DNA of 64,000 bases from Brevundimonas sp. SORGH_AS_0993 (GTDB lineage Bacteria; Pseudomonadota; Alphaproteobacteria; Caulobacterales; Caulobacteraceae): positions 749,001-813,000 of the forward strand of contig NZ_JAUTAH010000001.1 of assembly GCF_030818545.1 (NCBI RefSeq), given 5' to 3'. Positions within the stretch are counted from its first letter, which is position 1, and every line of letters begins with the position of its first letter. The translations under genes and the position numbers were made by a program. The notes under the pieces were generated by a model. That model was not told the DNA's origin and searched no databases. It worked only from the letters and a program-made list of their open reading frames with translations. Shown here in pieces: positions 10,607 through 20,092 of this stretch.

Positions 10607-11505
10607 CAATGCAGGACGTTGAAGAACCGGTTCAGGCGCACATTGAACCAGCTGACCGGGTTCCACAGCGAAGAGCCGGGCTTCCACGAGAACAGGATGA
10701 TCTGCGCCTTGCCGACCAGGTTCTCGGCCGGGACCATGCCCACGCCGCTGGACTGTTCGACGCGGCTGTCGATCGAGTTGTCGCGGTTGTCGCCCATCAT
10801 GAAGTAGTGGCCGACCGGCACCTCATAGACCGGGGTGTCGTCCAGGTCGTTACCGGGGCCGAAGTCCTGGGTCATGAAGCTCTTGCCCTCGGGCAGGGTC
10901 TCGCGGACCTCGGACACCGGGCGCGGGCCGAAGATGTCCTCGATCTCGCGGCGGCTGACCAGCACGTCCTGAACGGGCCTGTCGTTGATGTAGAGCTTGT
11001 TCGCGATCATCTGAACGCGGTCGCCCGGCAGGCCGATCACGCGCTTGATGAAGTCGGTCTTGTTGTCGCGCGGCAGCTTGAACACCACGATGTCGCCCCG
11101 CTTGGGCGCCGAGCCCAGGATGCGGCCATCGAACAGCGGCGGGCTGAAGGGGATCGAGTGTTTCGAGAAGCCGTAGGACCATTTGGTCACGACGATGTAA
11201 TCGCCCTCGTACAGATTGGGTTCCATCGAGGCCGACGGGATGGTGAAGGGCTGGAACAGAAATATCCGCAGCACCATGGCGATCAGCAGGGCGAAGACGA
11301 TGGTCTTGAAGATCTCGCCCGTTTCGCTGGCGGCCGACTTGGCGGCGCTCTTGGGCGTCTTGGCGTAGATCGTCTGATCGGCCGTGGTCGGCTCGCGCAC
11401 CGCCGATACAGGAGAATCGGCTTCCGAAGCGGCGAAACGCTCTTCCGGGGTGACGTCGCGGTCGGCGTCGTCAGGCTTTTGGTCTTCGCTCATGCGATCA
11501 GGCAT
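10606..11505 (-). CDS. lepB: Signal peptidase I
   Basis: Membrane serine/lysine protease that removes signal peptides from exported proteins. The 299-aa protein has an acidic cytoplasmic N-terminus and a membrane helix near residues 70-90. The nucleophile serine is in [11 protein letters not shown], the general-base lysine in [13 protein letters not shown], and the [12 protein letters not shown] signature is near the C-terminus. The ATG at 11505 is preceded by AAGGG; an alternative ATG lies at 11493. Confidence 0.97.
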   Translation of the reverse strand: MPDRMSEDQKPDDADRDVTPEERFAASEADSPVSAVREPTTADQTIYAKTPKSAAKSAASETGEIFKTIVFALLIAMVLRIFLFQPFTIPSASMEPNLYEGDYIVVTKWSYGFSKHSIPFSPPLFDGRILGSAPKRGDIVVFKLPRDNKTDFIKRVIGLPGDRVQMIANKLYINDRPVQDVLVSRREIEDIFGPRPVSEVRETLPEGKSFMTQDFGPGNDLDDTPVYEVPVGHYFMMGDNRDNSIDSRVEQSSGVGMVPAENLVGKAQIILFSWKPGSSLWNPVSWFNVRLNRFFNVLH

Positions 11506-11549
11506 CCCTTGCCGCGTGTTCGCGGTCGTCGCGCACGCCTATAACCTGA

Positions 11550-11951
11550 TTACGACACCGGCAAGGCTTCGATCACCACGAAGGCGAGCGCATAGGGATG
11601 TTCGTCGCTGAGGGTCAGGTGAATTCTCGCCTCGTGGCCGGGCGGCGTCAGGCGGGCCAGGTGTTCGGCGGCATGGCCGGTCAACGCCAGGGTCGGCTGG
11701 CCCGAGGGAAGATTCACCACCCCCATGTCGCGCCAATAGACATCGGCCCGCATGCCGGTGCCCAGGGCCTTGGCGCAGGCTTCCTTGGCGGCGAACCGTT
11801 TGGCGTAGCTCCAGGCCGGGTCGGGCTTTCGGTCCGAGCGCCGCCGCTCCAACTCGGTGAAGCAGCGCGACTTGAACCGCTCGCCGAACCGATCCAGCGA
11901 TGCCTGGATGCGGCGGATGTCGGACAGGTCCGCCCCGATCCCGACGATCAT
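11550..11951 (-). CDS. acpS: Holo-[acyl-carrier-protein] synthase
   Basis: Transfers 4'-phosphopantetheine from CoA to the serine of apo-ACP, switching on fatty acid synthesis. The 133-aa protein has the two family motifs [13 protein letters not shown] (Mg-binding Asp, residues 4-16) and [15 protein letters not shown] (CoA-binding Glu/Lys). It overlaps the pdxJ stop by 4 nt and is followed by lepB after 44 bp. Confidence 0.95.
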   Translation of the reverse strand: MIVGIGADLSDIRRIQASLDRFGERFKSRCFTELERRRSDRKPDPAWSYAKRFAAKEACAKALGTGMRADVYWRDMGVVNLPSGQPTLALTGHAAEHLARLTPPGHEARIHLTLSDEHPYALAFVVIEALPVS

Positions 11952-12688
11952 GACGCCTGATCCATGGCCGCCCGCATCCGCCGAATGGCGGCGTCCAGGC
12001 CGATGAAGATCGATTCGCCGATCAGGAAATGGCCGATGTTCAGTTCGCGCACTTCACGGATGGCCAGCATCCTCGGCGCCGTGTCGTAGTCCAGACCGTG
12101 ACCGGCGTGGACCTCCAGGCCCAGAATGTCGGCCTGGGCGGCGGCGGCGGCCAGGCGTTCGAACTCCACCTCCCGCTCGGCCGGATCGCCAAGATGACAG
12201 TAACGGCCGGTATGGAACTCCACCACCTGGGCGCCGACGGCGGCGGCGGCCTCCACCTGGGCTTCGGACGGTTCGACGAACAGGCTGACGCGCACGCCCG
12301 CGTCCGTCAGGGCCTTTACGACAGGCGCGATTCGGCCCTCATGCCCGGCGACGGCCAGGCCGCCCTCGGTCGTCACCTCTTCGCGGCGCTCCGGAACCAG
12401 GCAGGCGGCGTGGGGACGATGGCGCAGGGCGATGGCCAGCATCTCGTCCGTGACCGCCATCTCCAGGTTCAAAGGCTTGCCGGCCCCGCGGCACAGGGCC
12501 GTCAGGACGTCGATGTCCGCATCGGTGATATGGCGGCGATCCTCGCGCAGGTGGGCGGTGATGCCGTCAGCGCCGGCCGCCAGGGCCGCCTCGGCCGCGC
12601 GGGCCGGATCGGGATGGATGCCGCCGCGCGCGTTCCGAACCGTGGCGACGTGGTCGATATTCACGCCAAGGCGAACGCGCTGGGTCAT
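11948..12688 (-). CDS. pdxJ: Pyridoxine 5'-phosphate synthase
   Basis: Last ring-closing enzyme of DXP-dependent vitamin B6 synthesis: condenses 3-amino-2-oxopropyl phosphate with DXP. The 246-aa TIM barrel starts [18 protein letters not shown], the family hallmark, and keeps the catalytic His/Glu region [19 protein letters not shown] and the phosphate loop [10 protein letters not shown]. pdxJ coupled to acpS is a widespread arrangement. Confidence 0.97.
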   Translation of the reverse strand: MTQRVRLGVNIDHVATVRNARGGIHPDPARAAEAALAAGADGITAHLREDRRHITDADIDVLTALCRGAGKPLNLEMAVTDEMLAIALRHRPHAACLVPERREEVTTEGGLAVAGHEGRIAPVVKALTDAGVRVSLFVEPSEAQVEAAAAVGAQVVEFHTGRYCHLGDPAEREVEFERLAAAAAQADILGLEVHAGHGLDYDTAPRMLAIREVRELNIGHFLIGESIFIGLDAAIRRMRAAMDQAS

Positions 12689-12712
12689 ATCAGCTCCCGC
12701 AGACAGAAAGGT

Positions 12713-13297
12713 TCACTTCGACAGCCGCCGGCTGCCGGGATCCTCGACCGGCAAGGCCGCCAGTTCGGGCGGCAGGGCGTCGGCCGGATAGGCCGGCACC
12801 GACAGGGACGCCAGGGCGATCAGGGGCACGCCCACGTCGGCCTGGCCGCCCGAACGATCGACGATACAGGCCGCCGCGATCACCTCGCCGCCCGCCGCCT
12901 GGATGGCGGCGATGCATTCGCGCGAGGACAGGCCGGTGGTGACGATGTCCTCGACCATCACGACCTTTTCGCCCGGCTCGACCGAGAAGCCGCGACGCAG
13001 CTTGAACCGACCGGCCTCGCGCTCGACGTACATCGACCGGACCTTCAGGTGTTTGGCGGTCTCGTAGCCGGGGATGATGCCCCCCACCGCCGGAGAGATG
13101 GCGACATCGACCGGGCCGACGGCGGCTGTGATCTTCTCGGCCAGGGCCTTGCACAGGCGCTCGCAACGGGCGCCGTCCATGAAGACCAGGTTCTTCTGCA
13201 GGAAGACCGGGCTGTGCAGGCCGGAGGACAGGACGAAATGGCCTTCGCGCAGGGCGCCGGCGTCGCGGAATTCGTTGAGGACGTCTTCGGTGTTCAT
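12713..13297 (-). CDS. pyrE: Orotate phosphoribosyltransferase
   Basis: Makes OMP from orotate and PRPP in pyrimidine synthesis. The 194-aa protein has the PRPP-binding loop [14 protein letters not shown] (about residues 114-127) and an N-terminal region [19 protein letters not shown] typical of the shorter alphaproteobacterial PyrE. It lies 24 bp upstream of pdxJ on the same strand and is probably cotranscribed. Confidence 0.95.
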   Translation of the reverse strand: MNTEDVLNEFRDAGALREGHFVLSSGLHSPVFLQKNLVFMDGARCERLCKALAEKITAAVGPVDVAISPAVGGIIPGYETAKHLKVRSMYVEREAGRFKLRRGFSVEPGEKVVMVEDIVTTGLSSRECIAAIQAAGGEVIAAACIVDRSGGQADVGVPLIALASLSVPAYPADALPPELAALPVEDPGSRRLSK

Positions 13298-13348
13298 GAA
13301 CGCCGTCCTTAGACCCTGGACGCGCCGGATTGAACCCTGGACGCAGCC

Positions 13349-14107
13349 CTATTCGATGTTTTCGTTGGGCCGCAGGCCACGCTTAAGCAGTTCGGCCCAG
13401 ACGCCCTCCGCATCCTCGGCGAAACCGATCAGGTCCAGATCGGAAGGCGCGATCATGCCGTATTCGACCAGGGCGTCAAAACCGATCACCGAGGTCCAAT
13501 AGGTCTTGTCCACCAGGATGATGGGAACCGGCGGCGCCTTGTCCGTCTGGCGCAGCGTCAGCAGCTCGAACATTTCGTCGAAGGTGCCGAACCCGCCGGG
13601 AAAGACCACCAGGGCGTTGGCCCGCATCGCCAGATGCATCTTACGCATGGCGAAGTAGTGAAAGCGGAACGTCAGTTCGGGCGTCGAATAGGCGTTGGGC
13701 TCCTGCTCGTGCGGCAGGGTGATGTTGAAGCCGATGGAGGGTGCGCCGACATCGGTGGCGCCGCGATTGGCCGCCTCCATGATTCCGGGGCCGCCGCCGG
13801 TGGCGATGACATTGTCGCGCGGTTCGCCGACACGCCCCCGCAGCGCCCCGCCCCGCTCCGACGCCAGCCGTCCGAAGGCGCGGGCCTGGTCGTACCAGGG
13901 CTGGCCTTCGCGGATGCGGGCGCTGCCGAACACCACGATGGTGGAGCGCACGCCCCAGGCGCGCAGGGCCTCTTCCGGCTTGGCGTATTCCATCAGGAAG
14001 CGCACGCCGCGCATCGAATCGCCTAGCATGAAGTCCTGGTCCATCGCCGCCATGCGATAGGAGGGCGAAGCCATCTGGGGCCCGTTCGGCTTCGGCTCGT
14101 CCGTCAT
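13349..14107 (-). CDS. LOG-family protein (TIGR00730, Rossmann fold)
   Basis: A 252-aa member of the lysine-decarboxylase-like/LOG family. Characterised relatives are cytokinin-nucleoside monophosphate phosphoribohydrolases or nucleotide 5'-monophosphate nucleosidases. The nucleotide motif is PGGFGTFDEMFE (PGGxGTxxE), preceded by TGGGPGIMEAANRGATDVG. A 60-residue N-terminal extension, including MAAMDQDFMLGDSMRGVRF, makes it longer than the plant LOG enzymes. The start overlaps the relA/spoT stop (ATGA), so it is likely cotranscribed with the stringent-response gene. Its substrate here is unknown. Confidence 0.88.
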   Translation of the reverse strand: MTDEPKPNGPQMASPSYRMAAMDQDFMLGDSMRGVRFLMEYAKPEEALRAWGVRSTIVVFGSARIREGQPWYDQARAFGRLASERGGALRGRVGEPRDNVIATGGGPGIMEAANRGATDVGAPSIGFNITLPHEQEPNAYSTPELTFRFHYFAMRKMHLAMRANALVVFPGGFGTFDEMFELLTLRQTDKAPPVPIILVDKTYWTSVIGFDALVEYGMIAPSDLDLIGFAEDAEGVWAELLKRGLRPNENIE

Positions 14108-16368
14108 TCGCCGCGCGCGCGCTCGACCGAATCGACCGACGGATTGGCCCGCAGCGCAGCGATGATGGTGGTCGCGTGCTTGGCGTCCTCGACCTCGACG
14201 TCCACATCCACGTCGAAGAAGTCCTGCTGGCGGTGGGCCATGGTCATGTTGATGATGTTGCCGCCCGCCTCGCCGATCAGGGTCGTGACCTGGCCCAGCA
14301 CGCCCGGCGCATTGCGGATGGTGGCGCGGATGCGGGCGGCGGCCACGGCGTCCGTCTCGGCCTGGGGCGTCCATTGCAGATCGTGCCAGACCGAGTCGTC
14401 GTCGGCGAAATCGGCCAGGGTCTGACAGTCGATGGTGTGGACGGTCAGTCCCGTTTCCGGTTCCAGGATACCGACGATGCGATCTCCCGGAACCGGGGTG
14501 CAACACTGGCCGAAGTGGACCGAGACGCCGGGTGTCAGTCCGCCGCCGCGTACGAACAGGCGGGCCGTGCCGCCCTCGATCCGCTGTTTCTCCGGCCCGG
14601 CCTTCAGACGGCCCTGCAGGGCGGGGAACAGGGTTTCGGCGACCGTCGTGGGCGACAGGCGGCCCCGACCCAGTTCCTCAAACACATCGTCGTCGCTGGT
14701 GACGGCCAGGGTTTCCAGAACGGGCTTCAGCGACACCTCGGACAGGGTCTTCTCCACCCGCGTCAGGGTCTGCTGCAGGGCCGCGCGGCCCAGCTTGACG
14801 AACTCTTCGCGTTCCGACGTGCGAATGTGGCGGCGGATGGCCGAGCGGGCGCGGCCAGTGACGGTCAGGCTGCGCCAGTCGGCGGGAACCTCGCGCTTGG
14901 CGCCGCGAACGACCTCGACCACGTCGCCGTTCTGCAAAGGCGTCCGCATCGGCTTCAACTCGCCGTTGATCTTGACCCCGACCGCCGTGTCCCCGACCTC
15001 GGTATGGACGGCGTAGGCGAAGTCCAGCGGCATCCCCCCGCGCGGCAGGGTCACGAGCTTGCCCTTGGGCGTGAAGACGAAGACCTGATCCAGGTACATC
15101 TCCAGCTTGGCGTGTTCGACCCAGTCCTCGCCGCCCTCGCCGTGTTCGATCACCTGAACCAGATGACGCAGGTTCTGCAACGGGTCGCGGCCCCCGCCCT
15201 TCTCCATCGCCTCGCGGTCGAAGCCATAGGACTGGTTCTTGTAGCGCCAGTGGGCGGCCACACCGTCCTCGGCCACCCGATCCATCGCCTCCGTGCGGAT
15301 CTGCATCTCGATGCGCAGGCCGCGCGGGCCGACGACCGTGGTGTGCAGCGAGCGGTAGTTGTTCGACTTGGGCGTCGAGATGAAGTCCTTGAACCGCTCG
15401 GGCACCATCGGCCATTCGCGGTGAATGACGCCCAGGGCGCGGTAGCAGTCGTCCTCCGCCTCCAGGATCACGCGAAAGCCGTAGATGTCCGACAGCGAGG
15501 AGAACCCCACCGACTTCCGCTGCAGCTTGCGCCAGATGGAATACGGCGTCTTCTGCCGGCCGAAGACGCGGGCGCGCACGCCGGCTTCGGACAGGACGCG
15601 CTCGACCTCGCCCGCCACGCCCTCGATGGCCTGGCCATGCTCCAGCTTCAACGCCTCCAGCCGCCGCTCGATGGCGGTCTTGGCCGTGGGGTTCAGGTGG
15701 GTGAAGGCCAGTTCCTCCAGCTCGGAGGCGATGGAATGTATGCCGATGGAACGACCCAGCGGCGCATAGACCTCCAGCGTCTCGCGGCTGATCCGCTCGC
15801 GCTTCTCGGGCTTCACATACTGAAGCGTGCGCATGTTGTGCAGACGGTCGGCCAGCTTGACCAACAACACCCGCACGTCCCGGCTGATGGCCAGGATGAA
15901 TTTGCGCAGATTCTCGGCCTGGCGCGTATGTTCGGCCTGGAGCTCCAGCCGCGACAGCTTGGTCACGCCTTCGACCAGGACGGCGATCTCCTCGCCAAAC
16001 ATCCCGGCGATGTCGTCCCGGGTGGCCGAGGTGTCCTCCACCACGTCGTGCAGCAGGGCGGTGACGATGGTGGCCGTGTCCAGCTTGTAGTCGGTCAAGA
16101 TGCCGGCGACCTGGATCGGATGGGCGAAATAGGGATCGCCCGAGGCCCGCAACTGCGAGCCGTGCATCTTCATCGCATAGACATAGGCGCGGTTCAGCAG
16201 CGCCTCGTCTGCGGTCGGGTCATAAGCCTTGACCGCCTCGATCAGTTCGAACTGACGCAGGATGGGCGCGCGTTTAGGCGCGACGGCGTCATCCGCCGCC
16301 GCCTTCAGGTCCGGCTTTGTTGCAGTCCGGGGGGCCGGCGGAACCGCGTCGGTCCGCGCCGGCAGAAT
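14104..16368 (-). CDS. Bifunctional (p)ppGpp synthetase/hydrolase (RelA/SpoT), start codon uncertain
   Basis: Makes and degrades the alarmone (p)ppGpp. Domains in order: HD hydrolase with HDVVEDT, synthetase with RFKDFISTPKSNNYRSLHTT (the RxKD of bifunctional enzymes), TGS (VFTPKGKLVTLPRGG), a zinc-finger-like segment with CCTPVPGDRI, and a C-terminal ACT domain. The first ATG in frame is at 16173, but the conserved N-terminal sequence ILRQFELIEAVKAY and LLNRAYVYA is encoded upstream of it, and no ATG, GTG or TTG lies in frame between 16174 and the in-frame stop at 16528-16530. The boundary given uses an in-frame ATT at 16366-16368 as a placeholder. Alternatives are CTG at 16363-16365, or the out-of-frame ATG at 16290-16292 joined by a frameshift. 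Downstream of rpoZ, upstream of the LOG gene. Confidence 0.85.
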   Translation of the reverse strand: MLPARTDAVPPAPRTATKPDLKAAADDAVAPKRAPILRQFELIEAVKAYDPTADEALLNRAYVYAMKMHGSQLRASGDPYFAHPIQVAGILTDYKLDTATIVTALLHDVVEDTSATRDDIAGMFGEEIAVLVEGVTKLSRLELQAEHTRQAENLRKFILAISRDVRVLLVKLADRLHNMRTLQYVKPEKRERISRETLEVYAPLGRSIGIHSIASELEELAFTHLNPTAKTAIERRLEALKLEHGQAIEGVAGEVERVLSEAGVRARVFGRQKTPYSIWRKLQRKSVGFSSLSDIYGFRVILEAEDDCYRALGVIHREWPMVPERFKDFISTPKSNNYRSLHTTVVGPRGLRIEMQIRTEAMDRVAEDGVAAHWRYKNQSYGFDREAMEKGGGRDPLQNLRHLVQVIEHGEGGEDWVEHAKLEMYLDQVFVFTPKGKLVTLPRGGMPLDFAYAVHTEVGDTAVGVKINGELKPMRTPLQNGDVVEVVRGAKREVPADWRSLTVTGRARSAIRRHIRTSEREEFVKLGRAALQQTLTRVEKTLSEVSLKPVLETLAVTSDDDVFEELGRGRLSPTTVAETLFPALQGRLKAGPEKQRIEGGTARLFVRGGGLTPGVSVHFGQCCTPVPGDRIVGILEPETGLTVHTIDCQTLADFADDDSVWHDLQWTPQAETDAVAAARIRATIRNAPGVLGQVTTLIGEAGGNIINMTMAHRQQDFFDVDVDVEVEDAKHATTIIAALRANPSVDSVERARGE

Positions 16369-16394
16369 AGTGACGCCTGGGGCCCCCTCGGGAG

Positions 16395-16754
16395 TCAGTA
16401 GCGCTCCTCCTGGCCGCCGTCGCGGTCGCTTTGCAGCGCGCGGATCAGTTCGGCTTCGGCCATGTTCATGTGCTGCGGCTCGGCCAGCAGGGCCACGACC
16501 TCGGCCTCGTCCTCGGCCTCGGTGCGCTCATCGACGCGCTGCAGGGTAGTGATGATGGTCTCGCGCAGTTCGTCCGGAACGACCGTGTCCTCGGCGATTT
16601 CGCGCAGGGCGACGACCGGATTCTTGTCGTTGTCGCGGTCCAGCGTCAGGGCGGCGCCGTTGGCGATGCTGCGGGCGCGGTGTCCGGCCAGCAGAACCAG
16701 GCCGAAGCGGTTCGGAACCTTCTCGATACAGTCTTCGACGGTGACGCGGGCCAT
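16395..16754 (-). CDS. rpoZ: DNA-directed RNA polymerase subunit omega
   Basis: Small RNA polymerase subunit that helps assemble beta' and forms part of a ppGpp site. The 119-aa protein has the family N-terminus [20 protein letters not shown] and RARSIANGA, then an acidic C-terminal extension. The rpoZ-relA/spoT order is the same as in E. coli and many other proteobacteria. Its stop overlaps the uncertain 5' end of the relA/spoT gene. Confidence 0.95.
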   Translation of the reverse strand: MARVTVEDCIEKVPNRFGLVLLAGHRARSIANGAALTLDRDNDKNPVVALREIAEDTVVPDELRETIITTLQRVDERTEAEDEAEVVALLAEPQHMNMAEAELIRALQSDRDGGQEERY

Positions 16755-16838
16755 GAAATTCCTCGAACGCGGGGGAGAACCGCGTCAAATACAGATGGAG
16801 ACTAAGTTTTGCAACGCCACAGGGGCGGAAGTTAGGCG

Positions 16839-17414
16839 TCACACCGGATGGGCGTCACGCCCGACCGCCGCCGTGGCGGCCAGGTCTGCGGCGCGGCCGC
16901 CGTGGGGATGGCGCCAATCCGGCAGGATTTCCGCCAGCGGCCCCATGACGAACTTGCGCTCGGCCGCGCGCGGATGCGGCAGGATCAACCCCTCCAGATC
17001 GCCGCTCAGCCGCCCATAGGCGACCAGGTCCAGGTCCAGGGTGCGCGGGGCGTTGCGAACGGACCGCTGGCGGCCGAAGGCGTCCTCGATGCGGCCCAGG
17101 GCCGCCATCAGGGCGTGGGGATCGTGATCGGTGCGGACCAGGGCCACGCCGTTCAGGAAGGGCGGATCCTGCGGGTCCGGCCAGGCCAGGGACGACCACC
17201 AGGACGACCGGGCCAGAACGTCGACCCCCTCGCTGCGGAAACGGGCGACCGCCGCCTCCAGCGCCTCGCGGCAGGATGACCAGGCCCCCTTGTCATTGCA
17301 GCCCAGGGCCACGATGACAGCCTGGTCCAGATCGACAGGCGCATCGATTCCCGATTGGGAGGCGTCGGCCGGTCGGACGCCATTTCGATCATTCCTTTTT
17401 GCGGTCTCGACCAT
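16839..17414 (-). CDS. folK: 2-amino-4-hydroxy-6-hydroxymethyldihydropteridine pyrophosphokinase
   Basis: Folate synthesis: transfers pyrophosphate from ATP to 6-hydroxymethyl-7,8-dihydropterin. The 191-aa protein has the motifs ALGCNDKGAW, PPFLNGVALV and the signature RNAPRTLDLDLVAYG. About 30 poorly conserved residues precede the core. The only usable start is the ATG at 17412-17414, which overlaps the ATG of the divergent NYN gene in the sequence CATG. Confidence 0.93.
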   Translation of the reverse strand: MVETAKRNDRNGVRPADASQSGIDAPVDLDQAVIVALGCNDKGAWSSCREALEAAVARFRSEGVDVLARSSWWSSLAWPDPQDPPFLNGVALVRTDHDPHALMAALGRIEDAFGRQRSVRNAPRTLDLDLVAYGRLSGDLEGLILPHPRAAERKFVMGPLAEILPDWRHPHGGRAADLAATAAVGRDAHPV

Positions 17415-17949
17415 GTTTCATCCCCCCGACCGGCTGGCGATCTTCATCGACGGCTCCAACCTCTATTCCGCCGCGCGCGCGTTGCAGCACGACATGGATT
17501 TCCGCCGGATGCTGGACTGGTTCCGCAGCCGGTCCCTGCTGACACGGGCCTATTATTACACGGCCATCGTCGAGGGCGAAGAATTCTCGCCGGTGAAGCC
17601 CCTGGTCGACTGGCTGGACTACAACGGCTTTTCGGTCGTGACCAAGCCGGTCAAGCGGTTCATGGACGGGGCGGGCCACAGCCGGATCAAGGGCAATATG
17701 GACATCGAGATCGCGGTGGACATGCTGGAGTTGGCCCCGCACATCGACCATGCCGTCCTGTTTTCCGGCGACGGCGATTTCCGCCGCGTGGTGCAGGCGG
17801 TTCAGGCCAAGGGGGTGCGGGTCACGGTGATTTCGACCCAGAAGACCCAGCCGCCGCACATCGCCGACGAATTGCGCCGCCAGGCCGACGCCTTCCTGGA
17901 CCTGAACGACCTTATGGCCGACTTCGGCCGCCCGAAGGCCGCGCAATGA
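17413..17949 (+). CDS. LabA-like NYN domain protein (PIN-fold nuclease family)
   Basis: A 178-aa NYN/DUF88 protein. The acidic residues expected of a PIN-like metal nuclease are visible in IFIDGSNLYSAAR (N-terminal Asp), KGNMDIEIAVDML and VLFSGDGDFRRVVQAVQ. ADELRRQADAFLDL ends the fold. Relatives act on RNA, but no target is known for this subgroup. Its stop overlaps the start of the uracil-DNA glycosylase gene (ATGA), and its own start overlaps the folK start on the other strand. The pairing with a glycosylase hints at a nucleic-acid role; that part is inference. Confidence 0.87.
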   Translation: MFHPPDRLAIFIDGSNLYSAARALQHDMDFRRMLDWFRSRSLLTRAYYYTAIVEGEEFSPVKPLVDWLDYNGFSVVTKPVKRFMDGAGHSRIKGNMDIEIAVDMLELAPHIDHAVLFSGDGDFRRVVQAVQAKGVRVTVISTQKTQPPHIADELRRQADAFLDLNDLMADFGRPKAAQ

Positions 17950-18584
17950 ACCTGACGCCCGAGCCGCCCCGCGACTGCCCGCTGTGCCCGCGCCTGGTCG
18001 AGTATCGGCGAGAGAACGCGCGCCAGAACCCCGACTGGTGGAACGGCCCGGCCGCCTCTTTCGGTGATCCGGACGCGCGGCTGTTGATCGCGGGTCTTGC
18101 GCCGGGACGCACCGGCGCCAATCGCACCGGGCGCCCCTTCACCGGCGACCATGCGGGGTGGCTGCTGTACGACACCCTGAGGAAGGCCGGGTTCGCCCGG
18201 GGAACCTATGATCCGAACGGGCAGGACGACTTGACCCTGATCGATTGCATGATCACCAACGCCGTGCGCTGCGCCCCACCGGGCAACAAGCCGCTGCCGA
18301 TCGAGGAGACGACCTGCCGCCCCTTCCTGATCGACCGGCTGAAGCTGCTGCCGAACCTGAAGGTGATCGTGACCCTGGGCGACGTGTCCCGCCGCAACAT
18401 ACTGAAAGCCTTCGGACGGCCGGCGTCCGCCATGCCGGCCGGGCATGGGGCGGAGGGCGAAGCCGGAAGCTATGTCATCCTGAACAGCTATCACTGCTCG
18501 CGGCTGAACACGAACACCGGCCGCCTTACGCCCGAGATGTTCGAGGCGGTGTTCGCGCGGGCGCGGACGCTGATCGACGCCTGA
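17946..18584 (+). CDS. Uracil-DNA glycosylase, family 5 (UdgB type)
   Basis: Excises uracil, and in family 5 also hypoxanthine or other deaminated bases, from DNA. The 212-aa protein has an iron-sulfur cluster set: Cys pair CPLC near the N-terminus, then NAVRCAPPGNKPLP and EETTCRPFL. Motif 1 is GLAPGRTGANRTGRPFTGD, which lacks the polar activating residue of families 1 and 4, the hallmark of family 5. Motif 2 is VILNSYHCSRLNTNTG. It is coupled to the NYN gene by a 4-nt overlap and ends 30 bp from the convergent smpB. Confidence 0.9.
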   Translation: MNLTPEPPRDCPLCPRLVEYRRENARQNPDWWNGPAASFGDPDARLLIAGLAPGRTGANRTGRPFTGDHAGWLLYDTLRKAGFARGTYDPNGQDDLTLIDCMITNAVRCAPPGNKPLPIEETTCRPFLIDRLKLLPNLKVIVTLGDVSRRNILKAFGRPASAMPAGHGAEGEAGSYVILNSYHCSRLNTNTGRLTPEMFEAVFARARTLIDA

Positions 18585-18613
18585 CGCCGCCGCCCCTAAT
18601 CAGCCGTCCCTTA

Positions 18614-19084
18614 TCAGCCCTTGTCGCGCAGCAGCCGGGCCTTGTCGCGCTGCCAGTCCCGCTCCGCCGAGGCTTCGCGCTTGTCGTGCAGCTTCTTGCC
18701 CTTGGCCATGGCGATCTCGATCTTCGCCTTGCCCGCCTCGTTCAGATACAGGCGCACGGGGATGATGGTCTGGCCGTCTCGCTGGACCGCGCCGATCATA
18801 CGGTCGATCTGCTTTCTGTGCAGCAGCAGGCGGCGCGGGCGGCGCGGTTCGTGGTTGAAGCGGTTGGCCTGTTTGTACGGCGGGATGTCGGCGTTGATCA
18901 GGACCAGGTCGCGCCCCTCGGGCGACACATAGCTTTCGGCGATATTGGCCCGCCCGTCGCGCAGGGCCTTGATCTCGGTGCCCAGCAACTGGATGCCGGC
19001 CTCGACGAAATCCTCCAGGAAATAGTCGAACCTGGCCCGACGATTCTCCGCAATCACCTTGGTCTTTGGTTTTTCGGACGCCAT
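18614..19084 (-). CDS. smpB: SsrA-binding protein SmpB
   Basis: Binds tmRNA and brings it to stalled ribosomes for trans-translation. The 156-aa protein begins [19 protein letters not shown] and contains [19 protein letters not shown] and the basic C-terminal tail [20 protein letters not shown], which mimics the anticodon arm. The start overlaps the dapA stop. Its RNA partner ssrA lies about 21 kb away in this window. Confidence 0.97.
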   Translation of the reverse strand: MASEKPKTKVIAENRRARFDYFLEDFVEAGIQLLGTEIKALRDGRANIAESYVSPEGRDLVLINADIPPYKQANRFNHEPRRPRRLLLHRKQIDRMIGAVQRDGQTIIPVRLYLNEAGKAKIEIAMAKGKKLHDKREASAERDWQRDKARLLRDKG

Positions 19085-19968
19085 CAGCCCACGCCCGCAT
19101 CCGCCATCGCGCTGTCGATCAGCGGCTTGACCGCCTCCGACGTCGGCGACAGCGGCAGGCGGGCCTCTTCCGCGCATAGGCCCAGCTTGGCCAGGGCGTA
19201 TTTGGTCGGCGCCGGCGAATTGTCCAGAAACAGGGCCTTGGACAGGCCGATCAACCGATCCTGCCAATCGCGCGCAGCGGCGTAGTCGCCGGCCTGGGCC
19301 GCATTGTGAAGGGCCACCATGGCCTCGGGCGCGACATTGGAGGCCACAGAGATCAAGCCCACGCCGCCGCAGGCGTGATAGCCCAGATAGCTGGAATCAT
19401 CGCCCGAGATCAGGTCGAACTGGCCGCCGATATTGGCCCGCATCCAGGCGACGCGGCCCATGTCGCCGGTCGCGTCCTTGATGCCGACGATGTTCGGATG
19501 GGCGGCCAGGCGCGCCACCGTCTCATTGGCCAGGTCGGACCCCGTCCGTCCCGGCACATTGTAGAGCAGGATCGGCAGTTGGACGGCGTCGGCCACGGTC
19601 TCGAAATGCGCCGCCATGCCGGCTTGGGACGGCCGGATATAATAGGGGGTGACGATCAGCGCCCCATCGGCGCCCACCGCCTTGGCGTGGCGCGTCAGGT
19701 CGATGGCTTCCTTGGTGTAGGGCGAACCCGTGCCGGCGATGACGCGGACACGGCCCGCCGTCAGGCGCACGCACAGCTCGATGACATGTTTGTGCTCGTC
19801 CAGATCCATGCTGGCGCCCTCGCCCGTCGTGCCCATCGGGACGACGCCGTGAACCCCTGCGGCGATCTGACGCTCAAGCAGTTTGGCGAATGCGGCTTCG
19901 TCCACGTTTCCGTCACGAAGTGGTGTGATCAGGGCGGTGATCACGCCCTTGAACAAGGGGGCGGTCAT
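19084..19968 (-). CDS. dapA: 4-hydroxy-tetrahydrodipicolinate synthase
   Basis: First committed enzyme of lysine and diaminopimelate synthesis: condenses pyruvate with aspartate semialdehyde. The 294-aa TIM barrel contains [26 protein letters not shown], the YNVPGRTG tyrosine loop and the Schiff-base lysine in [12 protein letters not shown]. The ATG at 19968 gives [20 protein letters not shown]. dapA-smpB coupling is common in alphaproteobacteria. Confidence 0.97.
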   Translation of the reverse strand: MTAPLFKGVITALITPLRDGNVDEAAFAKLLERQIAAGVHGVVPMGTTGEGASMDLDEHKHVIELCVRLTAGRVRVIAGTGSPYTKEAIDLTRHAKAVGADGALIVTPYYIRPSQAGMAAHFETVADAVQLPILLYNVPGRTGSDLANETVARLAAHPNIVGIKDATGDMGRVAWMRANIGGQFDLISGDDSSYLGYHACGGVGLISVASNVAPEAMVALHNAAQAGDYAAARDWQDRLIGLSKALFLDNSPAPTKYALAKLGLCAEEARLPLSPTSEAVKPLIDSAMADAGVG

Positions 19969-20092
19969 GAGACTAACTTGGGCCTGCGTGGGAGGGACGA
20001 CGGACGATTGTCCCTCGCCTTTGAAGTGAGCGCGGGACGTTAGGTCGCCGACGGCTCCGCCGCAACCGGATTGAATGGGAACAGGACACATC

